Assembly: GCA_965229565.1 (NCBI GenBank)
Contig: OZ245888.1
Coordinates: 310,001-374,000, forward strand
Length of the DNA stretch: 64,000 nt
From: JANQNX01 sp040217095
GTDB taxonomy: Bacteria; Pseudomonadota; Gammaproteobacteria; Eutrophobiales; Eutrophobiaceae
Direction of reading: 5' to 3'
Under the pieces are notes generated by a model, which did no database searches, was not told the DNA's origin, and was given only the letters and a program-made list of their open reading frames with translations. Of the stretch, positions 9,485-15,825 are shown piece after piece (the stretch's first letter is position 1; every line of letters starts with the position of its first letter). The translations under genes and the position numbers were made by a program.

Positions 9485-10996
9485 ATGGCTATGCAACGAA
9501 AACAAACCATTGGCCTGATTACCGGCCTTTGCCTGTTCATACTGACCCTGATCGCTCCTGACACGGAAGCCCTGCCGACACCTGCCAGGCACGTGCTGGC
9601 CGTCGCCTTGCTCATGGCCAGTTGGTGGATAAGCGAGGCCATCCCAATTGCCGCCACGGCCTTAATGCCCATATTCCTTTTTCCGTTGCTGGGTGTTATG
9701 CCTGGCAGCGAGGTAACAAAGTCTTATGCACATCACCTGATCTACCTGTTCCTGGGCGGCTTTCTTATTGCCGTGACTATCGAGAAATGGAACCTGCACA
9801 AGCGCATCGCGTTACATACTATAAAATTGGTCGGCATCGAACCTGACCGCATCATTCTTGGCTTCATGATCGCCACAGCAGGATTGTCAATGTGGATCAG
9901 CAATACTGCAGCGACCATGATGATGATTACTATCGGCATGGCCGTTTTGAAACAGGTCAGCAACGAAATCGAGGACAACCCTGAATTAAATATTGACACG
10001 CGGCCCCAGCACTTTCAGTTTGGCATCGCGCTGATGCTGAGTATTGCCTACGCTGCATCAATAGGTGGCATCGCCACGCTGATAGGTACACCGCCAAATG
10101 CCATCATGGCAGGCATCATCGAGGAGCAGTTTTCCACCTCGATTAGTTTTGGCAAATGGATGTTGTTCGCGCTGCCCCTGTCAGTCACCTTGTTACTCGC
10201 TTGCTGGTTGTACCTGACCCGGTTTGCCTTTCGCAGTGAAATCAAAACCCTGCCCGGTGGTAAACAGGCCATACTGGATGAACTGCAACAACTTGGTGCC
10301 ATGTCACGGCAGGAACTATCAGTGCTTCTGGTTTTTATATCAGTAGCACTATTATGGATTGGCCGTGGCATTTTCGAACTGGAGGCGTTTGCCTATATTA
10401 CCGACTCTACCATTGCCATGGCCGGCGCGCTGTTACTGTTCATTATTCCGGCCGGCAAAGGCGAATTCCTGCTTGACTGGAATACAGCCAGCAAGATTCC
10501 CTGGGACATACTGATACTGTTCGGTGGTGGCTTTGCGCTGGCCAGCGGATTCATCGATAGTGGACTGACAGGAACGATTGCATTGCAATTGCAAGGTCTT
10601 CAGGAATTCAATTTCATCTGGCTTCTGCTTGCAACGATAGCCGTTGTTATTATCCTGACCGAGATTACTTCCAACACGGCCACGGCCTCCATGTTCCTGC
10701 CCGTGGTGGTGGCGTTGGCCCTCGCCGTATCCATTCATCCTTATTGCCTTATGGCCGCTGTTGCCCTGGCTGCTTCTTGCGCGTTTATGTTGCCTGTTGC
10801 TACACCACCAAACGCGATTGCCTATAGCAGTCGCTATTTCACCATAACGCAGATGACCCGAACGGGGATATGGATGAACGTGATCGGGCTGATACTTATC
10901 ACGCTGTTTATTGTCTTTTACATGCCGGTTGCATGGGATATTTCGCTGGATATCATACCGGCTGACCTCAGCAAGGTTATGCAGAATAATCCTTGA
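9485..10996 (+). CDS. DASS (SLC13) sodium:dicarboxylate/anion symporter
   Basis: A 503-residue inner-membrane transporter of the divalent anion:Na+ symporter family. Both Na+-binding SNT motifs are present, SNTAATMMM (about residues 138-146) and SNTATASMFLPV (about 395-406), each followed by a TPPNA hairpin (IGTPPNAI and VATPPNAI), the internal inverted repeat of the family. Family substrates are C4-dicarboxylates, citrate or sulfate; the sequence does not decide. Three bases separate it from the porin gene, so the outer- and inner-membrane steps of one uptake route are probably in one transcript. Its 3' end overlaps the convergent gene by 20 bases. Confidence 0.93.
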   Translation: MAMQRKQTIGLITGLCLFILTLIAPDTEALPTPARHVLAVALLMASWWISEAIPIAATALMPIFLFPLLGVMPGSEVTKSYAHHLIYLFLGGFLIAVTIEKWNLHKRIALHTIKLVGIEPDRIILGFMIATAGLSMWISNTAATMMMITIGMAVLKQVSNEIEDNPELNIDTRPQHFQFGIALMLSIAYAASIGGIATLIGTPPNAIMAGIIEEQFSTSISFGKWMLFALPLSVTLLLACWLYLTRFAFRSEIKTLPGGKQAILDELQQLGAMSRQELSVLLVFISVALLWIGRGIFELEAFAYITDSTIAMAGALLLFIIPAGKGEFLLDWNTASKIPWDILILFGGGFALASGFIDSGLTGTIALQLQGLQEFNFIWLLLATIAVVIILTEITSNTATASMFLPVVVALALAVSIHPYCLMAAVALAASCAFMLPVATPPNAIAYSSRYFTITQMTRTGIWMNVIGLILITLFIVFYMPVAWDISLDIIPADLSKVMQNNP

Positions 10997-11363
10997 TCAA
11001 TTCCTGCAATCGTTTCGGATCTGTTTTCTCAAGTTCACTCAGGACCGCATGGGCAGTCCTGGAAAGTTCGTCCTGATGAAGCTGCTTGACTCGCTCAATA
11101 TCCAGTGCCATGTCTTCCAGTCTGGTAACCGCAGCACCGGGTTTACCCCTGGATAACTCCAGTACTGCTTCAGTTAACAACCCGAGCTGCTTGCCATAAC
11201 TTGCTACTTCACTCACCACTTTGGTCTCAATCGCCTTGTTACCAGCAAAGTTAAACTCCACTTCCGGTGAAAACCAACTCGTAACCGGGCTAATAGTTTG
11301 ATCTACATCCCCACTCCAGGGTGCTTTAAAGGCGTATAGCCAGGGGTTCATCCATGGAAACAT
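10977..11363 (-). CDS. unknown 128-residue helical protein
   Basis: I do not recognise this protein. It is soluble, opens with an aromatic stretch (MFPWMNPWLYAFKAPW), and from about residue 50 is amphipathic helix with regular Leu/Val spacing (VVSEVASYGKQLGLLTEAVL), as in phasin-like or coiled-coil proteins. The start is set by a strong Shine-Dalgarno AAGGAGG (11369-11375): ATG at 11363 gives a 5-base spacer, while the preceding ATG at 11366 leaves 2. The 3' end overlaps the DASS gene by 20 bases, tail to tail. It follows the yqeC stop by 51 bases on the same strand. Confidence 0.7.
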   Translation of the reverse strand: MFPWMNPWLYAFKAPWSGDVDQTISPVTSWFSPEVEFNFAGNKAIETKVVSEVASYGKQLGLLTEAVLELSRGKPGAAVTRLEDMALDIERVKQLHQDELSRTAHAVLSELEKTDPKRLQELIKDYSA

Positions 11364-11414
11364 CATAACCTCCTTAGTTAACAGTAAAGGCTTGTTCAAT
11401 TAGTGATCCAGTCG

Positions 11415-12170
11415 CTAGCGTTCTATAACCCTGACAATGGGATCGTCTTTTTTCATTGCCGCCAGCACAACCCGGTCAAACCGGTCTGTCATATCCAGTG
11501 CCAACTCGGCAGCCCTGGTAGCAACTTCCTGCAATTGTTTATCATCGACCATGTTGATTAACGGTATCACCGTGGCCTTGCCAACATCCTTCAGTGAACC
11601 CTGCCCGGAACTAAGTAATCGTGCTACATGTTCCGGGGTTATTTCTCCATTTTCCTCCAGGCCGACGAGTTCGGAAAACAGTTCCACGCGGTGAACAATC
11701 TCCTTGCATAAGGGTTGTCCAATCACCTTTGCTGATAGAACAGGAATGATCGTGTCCGTACTCGGTGACAACACCGGTTCGTGCGGTGCCGGCGCCTTGA
11801 TAAAACGACTACGGGCACCATCGGCCTTGATCACCATCAGATCAAAATTACCGGCCGCCTTGAAACGGGCTACCGCGTCCGGGCTTATACCTGCCCTGCG
11901 ACCAAATCGGCTGGAAGGCCTGGCAAAGGCCATCACCCTGGAATCCTTATCGACAGATATTGCCTGTAACAGGGCATCTTCATCACCGATATAACAGCTG
12001 GCGTCGAGGGTCTTTGGAAAGAACTCGATATGGGCCGTGGCCGTAATCCCTACCCTGCCAGTATGTGCCTCTGCCAGGCGAAACATGGTGGTTTTTTTGC
12101 CACCGGCACCAACACAGCTAATCACGCCCGATTGCGCGTTAAATATTTCAATGAGTTCTACCGCTGACAT
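11415..12170 (-). CDS. yqeC: YqeC family putative selenium-dependent hydroxylase accessory protein
   Basis: A 251-residue P-loop-like protein of the YqeC family, which in other bacteria is encoded with selenium-dependent molybdenum hydroxylases and molybdopterin cytosine dinucleotide enzymes. The glycine loop CVGAGGKKTTMF (about residues 19-30), the KADGARSRFIKAPAPHEP block (about 114-131) and the closing region with VINMVD-like sequence match the family. None of its usual partners (xdh-type hydroxylase, mocA, ygfK, selD) is in the window, so it is an orphan here. The biochemical activity is unproven in the family. Confidence 0.8.
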   Translation of the reverse strand: MSAVELIEIFNAQSGVISCVGAGGKKTTMFRLAEAHTGRVGITATAHIEFFPKTLDASCYIGDEDALLQAISVDKDSRVMAFARPSSRFGRRAGISPDAVARFKAAGNFDLMVIKADGARSRFIKAPAPHEPVLSPSTDTIIPVLSAKVIGQPLCKEIVHRVELFSELVGLEENGEITPEHVARLLSSGQGSLKDVGKATVIPLINMVDDKQLQEVATRAAELALDMTDRFDRVVLAAMKKDDPIVRVIER

Positions 12171-12231
12171 GCGGCCAGTTTAATACAGTAAGAGACTGAT
12201 CAGAATGCCGATGTAACCTGGCAACTAAAGG

Positions 12232-12411
12232 TCAGTGTGTCGTGGATACCTTCGAATCGCCGGACTGGTGTTCGTGGAAATCGATGTAATTATCACTAAT
12301 AGTCAGGGGCTCGGCGAATATGCGAGCAATATTACCACTCGGCAGTTGTACCTGCCTGACGTGAATGGGGGCCTTGCAAACAGGGCAAGGAATTGTAGGT
12401 TCGTAGCTCAT
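12232..12411 (-). CDS. small protein with one CPVC motif
   Basis: A 59-codon frame starting at the ATG at 12411 and ending in TGA. The product opens MSYEPTIPCPVCKAPI, a typical zinc-knuckle beginning, followed by a polar tail with several His (IDFHEHQS, STTH). Only one Cys pair is present, so a metal site would need the His or a dimer. The upstream sequence has no clear ribosome site. It sits 61 bases upstream of yqeC on the same strand. An overlapping frame on the other strand is no better supported. I rate this as a probable small gene of unknown function. Confidence 0.45.
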   Translation of the reverse strand: MSYEPTIPCPVCKAPIHVRQVQLPSGNIARIFAEPLTISDNYIDFHEHQSGDSKVSTTH

Positions 12412-12478
12412 AGTTAATACATATAGACAGATGAGGCGTTATCAAGTTTAGAAATAAAATTTTATCTGTAACTGGTTG

Positions 12479-12504
12479 CAGGACAGGGCCGTAACCCTGT
12501 CCTG
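12479..12504 (-). terminator. probable terminator of the small secreted-peptide gene
   Basis: A perfect 10-base stem CAGGACAGGG / CCCTGTCCTG with a 6-base loop, 9 bases past the stop of the minus-strand peptide gene. The run behind it on that strand (AAAATTTTATTT, a dozen bases on) is only moderately T-rich, so efficiency is uncertain. Confidence 0.5.
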
Positions 12505-12513
12505 GTTCTTGAC

Positions 12514-12663
12514 CTAGCTTTCCGGTTCTTCTGCCGGGACCTCTGGTTCAGCCGGTGATTCAACAACCGGTTCCTCGGCTGGTGCTTCCTCTGCCATTAT
12601 CGTGAACGACGTGAAGGAAAAACAAAGTGTTAATAAAAAAGCCAAGTATTTGATTGTTTTCAT
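12514..12663 (-). CDS. small secreted Glu/Pro-rich peptide
   Basis: A 49-residue product. It begins with a textbook signal peptide (MKTIKYLAFLLTLCFSFTSF, ending near TIMA) and leaves a very acidic mature part of about 26 residues made of Glu, Pro, Ala and Val in repeats such as AEEPVVE and PAEEPES. The ATG at 12663 has a GGAG about 9 bases upstream, and a hairpin resembling a terminator follows the stop, so it looks like a single-gene transcription unit. Function unknown; such low-complexity exported peptides have no recognised domain. Confidence 0.55.
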   Translation of the reverse strand: MKTIKYLAFLLTLCFSFTSFTIMAEEAPAEEPVVESPAEPEVPAEEPES

Positions 12664-12701
12664 ACTTCTTTTCTCCGAATCTGATGAATAAAGACAGGCA
12701 A

Positions 12702-12715
12702 GCTACGATCGTAGC
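12702..12715. repeat. 14-base perfect palindrome upstream of the peptide gene
   Basis: GCTACGATCGTAGC, enclosed by an outer inverted repeat CAGGCA (12695-12700) and TGCCTG (12727-12732). It lies 39 bases upstream of the peptide start, where an operator or a structured leader would be. Confidence 0.35.
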
Positions 12716-12913
12716 CCTCGAGTACATGCCTGCGTGGTACTCAGCAAGCCCGATGCCAACATCAGGATAAAGGCGGAAAATATAAAGCTGATTAAATTCA
12801 AATGATTACAATCAGCAGGGTTTTAACGTGAAGGGTAATTAACCTGAAAACACATGATCATGGTGCATGCCTGCATCGATAAAGCGCAACAGCTCAAAAG
12901 CACATGCAGGAAA

Positions 12914-12988
12914 TGGAGGCTGGGGTTGGATTCAAACCAACATCTACGGTCTTGCGGACCGCCGCATAGGATATTCTGCCACCCAGCC
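12914..12988 (-). tRNA. deviant tRNA-Cys-like gene, anticodon GCA
   Basis: Reads as a full cloverleaf on the minus strand. Acceptor stem GGCTGGG/CCCAGCC pairs 7 of 7, T stem GTTGG/CCAAC 5 of 5, anticodon stem GCGGT/ACCGT 5 of 5 (one G-U), and D stem GCAG/ATGC 3 of 4 with a G-A at 13:22, where E. coli tRNA-Cys also has a mismatch. Anticodon GCA is at 12953-12955, the variable loop is 4 bases, and U73 plus an encoded CCA end the gene; U73 is a CysRS identity base. Three near-universal features are absent: the D loop AATATCCT has no GG, position 33 is C, and the T loop TTTGAAT has T at 56. The D-T loop contact should be weak. Either a specialised tRNA or an early pseudogene; the intact stems and promoter favour a functional RNA. 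Confidence 0.7.
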
Positions 12989-12997
12989 GTGAATGTT

Positions 12998-13025
12998 AAT
13001 ATAGAGCCATTATGTCTACTTTCAA
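12998..13025 (-). promoter_or_regulatory. sigma70-type promoter of the tRNA-Cys-like gene
   Basis: On the minus strand, -35 TTGAAA (13020-13025) and -10 TATATT (12998-13003) are 16 bases apart, and the -10 ends 9 bases before the first base of the acceptor stem. The spacing suits a tRNA gene starting close to its 5' end. Confidence 0.5.
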
Positions 13026-13063
13026 CCAGACGCTATTATATGTGCATGCGTCAAGGAGTGACC

Positions 13064-13318
13064 ATTATCAATCCGATTGAAAAATTTCTGCAATTTGCCA
13101 ACCGACTGAAATTCAGGAACCTGTTCCTGGTAACGACCTTCCTGTTTGCCTTTAATCTCCTTATCCCTGACTTCATCCCGTTTATCGATGAGCTCATCCT
13201 TGGCCTGGTTGCCATTATCCTGGCCACTATCAGGCAAGACAAACAACTGGAAGACAAAGGCGATATCATCGAGGGTGAAGTCGTCGATGATGAAGAAAAC
13301 AACGACTTCAAACCCTGA
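13064..13318 (+). CDS. DUF6116-like small membrane protein, probable ATT start
   Basis: An 84-residue protein: a short amphipathic start (INPIEKFLQFANRLKFRNLF), hydrophobic segments around FLVTTFLFAFNLLIPDFIPF and ELILGLVAIILATI, and an acidic tail (EGEVVDDEENN). The order 'NP - RLxFxxLF - PDxIPFxDE' fits small inner-membrane proteins I know as DUF6116. The frame is open upstream, but the only good ribosome site, AAGGAG at 13053-13058, lies 5 bases before an ATT codon, and starting there gives Met-Ile-Asn-Pro, the family-like N-terminus. ATG codons at 13040 and 13046 precede that ribosome site. The longer frame upstream also runs across the tRNA-like gene, so it cannot be real. Function unknown. 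Confidence 0.65.
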   Translation: MINPIEKFLQFANRLKFRNLFLVTTFLFAFNLLIPDFIPFIDELILGLVAIILATIRQDKQLEDKGDIIEGEVVDDEENNDFKP

Positions 13319-13324
13319 CGGTCA

Positions 13325-13894
13325 CTATTGTTTCACGCCCTCGATGGACAGGGTCAGTTCTACTTCCTTTGCTGTCGGGCCCAGGTCTTTGGGAATACCA
13401 TAATCGGCGAGCGCAATACTTGTCTTGCCCTCGAAACCAACGCGGTAACCACCCCAGGGATCAGCGCCCTCACCAACCTTGTTTAAAGCAATTGTCACGG
13501 GTTTGGTGACACCACGCAGGGTGAAGTCACCAGTCAACGTGCCTGTCCCGTCTTCATTCATGCTGAAAGATGTACTGACAAATTTTGCTTCCGGGTATTT
13601 ATCCACGTACAGGAAATCTTCACTACGTACGTGCTTATCACGTTCGGCATGATTAGTATCGACACTGGCAGGGTCAATAGTCACGACCACGCTTGATGAT
13701 GACGGATCTTCCTTGTTATAGGTAAACTCGCCACCAAAATCATTAAAGCGACCGTATAACCAGCTAAATCCAAGATGCGAAATCCTGAACTGGATAAAGG
13801 CATGCATGCCTTTTTTATCGATGACATAGTCATCCGCAAAGGCACTGGATGAAAACAGGGTTAAACCAAGCAGTAATAATCCAATTTTTTTCAA
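13325..13894 (-). CDS. yceI: YceI-family periplasmic lipid-binding-type protein
   Basis: A 189-residue exported protein with a signal peptide (MKKIGLLLLGLTLFSSSAFA) and a complete YceI-like lipocalin-type barrel; the blocks around HAFIQFRISHLGFSWLYGRF and GDFTLRGVTKPV are diagnostic. YceI proteins bind polyisoprenoids such as quinones. It is encoded directly after a cytochrome b561 gene (2 bases between), the same pair as yceJ-yceI in E. coli, which suggests a common job in quinone or redox metabolism at the inner membrane, still an inference. It converges with the DUF6116-like gene. Confidence 0.92.
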   Translation of the reverse strand: MKKIGLLLLGLTLFSSSAFADDYVIDKKGMHAFIQFRISHLGFSWLYGRFNDFGGEFTYNKEDPSSSSVVVTIDPASVDTNHAERDKHVRSEDFLYVDKYPEAKFVSTSFSMNEDGTGTLTGDFTLRGVTKPVTIALNKVGEGADPWGGYRVGFEGKTSIALADYGIPKDLGPTAKEVELTLSIEGVKQ

Positions 13895-13896
13895 TG

Positions 13897-14457
13897 TTAA
13901 TCTCCTTTAAATGCAGGGTTAATAATTCTTTTCAATGTTGCATCCTTGTCTGAATAATGGTGTTTGAAAGATGCCACCATATGTAATGCGAACAACAGGC
14001 CTAATAAATAGGAAGACAGGGCATGTACTTCACCCGCTAACTCGGCCTGTTGAGTTTCGAGTCGCCCCAGTGCCGGGAATGTAAACCAGCCAAATATATC
14101 TATTCCGGCTCCCTTGGCGGTAGTAATAAAGTAGCCACTAATACATACCAGCAGCATCAGTATATATAGCGCTACGTGCGTCAACCGCGCTATCACCATT
14201 TCGAGTTTATGGTAACCAGGCAAATCTGACGGCCGTCGATTACATATTGTCCAGCCAATGCGTAATAAAAGCATGGCCAGAACGATCATGCCCAGGGCCT
14301 TGTGCCACCAGGGCGCCGCATTATACCAACTGTCATAATAATCCAGCTCCACCATGTATATACCAAGGACATACAAGCCCACAATCAATGGTGCCATGCT
14401 CCAGTGCATGAGGATGGCAACCAGCCCATAACTAAACTGTGTATTCTTTATTTGCAT
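13897..14457 (-). CDS. cytochrome b561 family protein
   Basis: A 186-residue inner-membrane diheme cytochrome of the bacterial b561 (CybB/YceJ) type. Four membrane helices carry the His ligands: ILMHWSMAPL near residue 17, WHKALGMIVL near 49, plus later His in HVALYILML and ALHMVASFKHHY. I start it at 14457 (MQIKNTQFSYG), the family N-terminus; the 16-codon upstream extension is not family-like. Such proteins move electrons between quinol and periplasmic acceptors. It forms an operon with yceI. Confidence 0.9.
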   Translation of the reverse strand: MQIKNTQFSYGLVAILMHWSMAPLIVGLYVLGIYMVELDYYDSWYNAAPWWHKALGMIVLAMLLLRIGWTICNRRPSDLPGYHKLEMVIARLTHVALYILMLLVCISGYFITTAKGAGIDIFGWFTFPALGRLETQQAELAGEVHALSSYLLGLLFALHMVASFKHHYSDKDATLKRIINPAFKGD

Positions 14458-14535
14458 TTCTGCTTTCGAGAGAGGGACAAAGTTTAAGACTATCGACAAA
14501 AACAAGAGTTCTGTCTACCCGGGCTTGACTTGCCG

Positions 14536-15564
14536 CTAGCTGAATAGCTGTACCATATCCATACTGGAGCGTTGACCAACATCCTTGTAATGTTTATTCA
14601 ACCATTTCGCCGTGGCCCGTTTTCCATACTTGAACAGGTCATCCAGGAACACGTCATTGGCATTTAAGCGGCTATGGGTATCGCGCGAGTTATGATGGCT
14701 ATCTTCAATCAGGTGAAGATTTAACCGGTTTAACCTGCGTTCCAGTTCACCAGAACGTAACCAGTTAAGTTTTATCTTCTGCTTGGACATCATGATGGCA
14801 CGCATTTCCCTGAGGAACGTATTGGTAAAGGATAACTCATGCGCACGCTTGCGAATTTCCTCGGCCGTCTTCGGCAGTGAGTCTCGAACCAGGGGCTGTA
14901 GTAATACAAGCAGGACATCCGGGTGCGAGGATTCAAACACCAATGGATATAGCGGTGGATTACCGGAGTAGCCGCCATCCCAGTAGGGTTCGTTATCGAT
15001 TTCAATCGCCTGGTGTAACGTCGGAATACAGGCAGAGGCGAGTAATACGTCGGCTGTTAACTCGGCGTTGCTGAACAAACGCATCTTACCGGTCCGTACC
15101 TGGGTCGCACCAATATGTAAACGGATTGAGTGATCGGCACGCAGCCTTTCAAAATCCACGATACTGTTCAATACATCACGTAACGGATTCAGGTTAAAGG
15201 GATTTAACTGGTATGGCGAAAACTCCCTGGTCAGTGTCATATAGGTATCAAGCTGACCCGAGTGATCGAAACCGACTGCCTTTTGCCAGAGAGAAGCAAT
15301 GTCCGAGGCAAACATCTTGCTGTACTGGTCGGCGACCTCTTTCCAGAAAACGGCCAGGTTTGCCTGCGCCGCTGCGCGGCCACCGTTAAGATAGCCAGAA
15401 ACCATGACGCACGCGTTCATGGCGCCGGAGCTAACGCTGGAAATACCTTCTATTCGTAATCGTTCATCTTCCAGTAAACGATGCAAGACACCCCAGGTGA
15501 AGGCACCATGAGAACCGTCGCCTTGTAATGCGAGATTGAGATACTTGAAATTTTCAGGAGCCAT
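14536..15564 (-). CDS. patatin-like phospholipase
   Basis: A 342-residue patatin-domain protein. The oxyanion loop GDGSHGAF (residues 15-22) and the catalytic DGGYSGNPPLYPL (Asp of the Ser-Asp dyad) are present. The nucleophile elbow reads ISSVSSGAMNA: Ser45 is in place, but the first Gly of the usual GxSxG is Ser43. Patatins hydrolyse membrane lipids or storage polymers; no signal peptide, so probably cytoplasmic. The start at 15564 has a good GGAG 7 bases upstream and the family N-terminus (FKYLNLALQGDG); the frame is open 10 codons further. It stands alone between unrelated operons. Confidence 0.88.
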   Translation of the reverse strand: MAPENFKYLNLALQGDGSHGAFTWGVLHRLLEDERLRIEGISSVSSGAMNACVMVSGYLNGGRAAAQANLAVFWKEVADQYSKMFASDIASLWQKAVGFDHSGQLDTYMTLTREFSPYQLNPFNLNPLRDVLNSIVDFERLRADHSIRLHIGATQVRTGKMRLFSNAELTADVLLASACIPTLHQAIEIDNEPYWDGGYSGNPPLYPLVFESSHPDVLLVLLQPLVRDSLPKTAEEIRKRAHELSFTNTFLREMRAIMMSKQKIKLNWLRSGELERRLNRLNLHLIEDSHHNSRDTHSRLNANDVFLDDLFKYGKRATAKWLNKHYKDVGQRSSMDMVQLFS

Positions 15565-15698
15565 ACGGCACTCCACAACACGGCAATATTGCACTGCAAC
15601 AAATTTAATACCCTCTCGAAAAAAAAAGCAACCTTTAAATTGTGAAGAATGTCATGAAAATGAAATACTTACCGCATTGAATTGGTGCAGAAAATAAC

Positions 15699-15720
15699 GC
15701 TCTAAACCGTGTTTAAGAGC
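15699..15720 (-). terminator. possible terminator after the lactate genes
   Basis: Inverted repeat GCTCTAAAC / GTTTAAGAGC (one bulged A) 106 bases past the stop of the minus-strand alpha-hydroxy-acid dehydrogenase gene. On the minus strand GTTATTTTCT follows, only moderately T-rich. Confidence 0.3.
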
Positions 15721-15825
15721 TTGTATTCCATGCAGAATCCGGTCAGCTGAGGGTCGGCAGCGCTTGCTAAAATTCGATACACGGGTAATCCAAAACAGTG
15801 CATGGTTGTTGCCTGTAACGCTGTA

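Noticed and set aside
12235..12417. A 60-codon plus-strand frame.
   Set aside because: It overlaps the minus-strand CPVC frame; product has no recognisable feature and no ribosome site.
12914..12988. Considered as selC (tRNA-Sec) because yqeC is nearby.
   Set aside because: Anticodon is GCA, the acceptor stem has 7 pairs and the variable loop is 4 bases, without the long arm of tRNA-Sec.
12854..13318. A 154-codon plus-strand frame beginning at 12854.
   Set aside because: Its first part runs across the minus-strand tRNA-like gene, and the product there is the kind seen when a tRNA is read as protein; the ribosome site and family similarity support a start at 13064.
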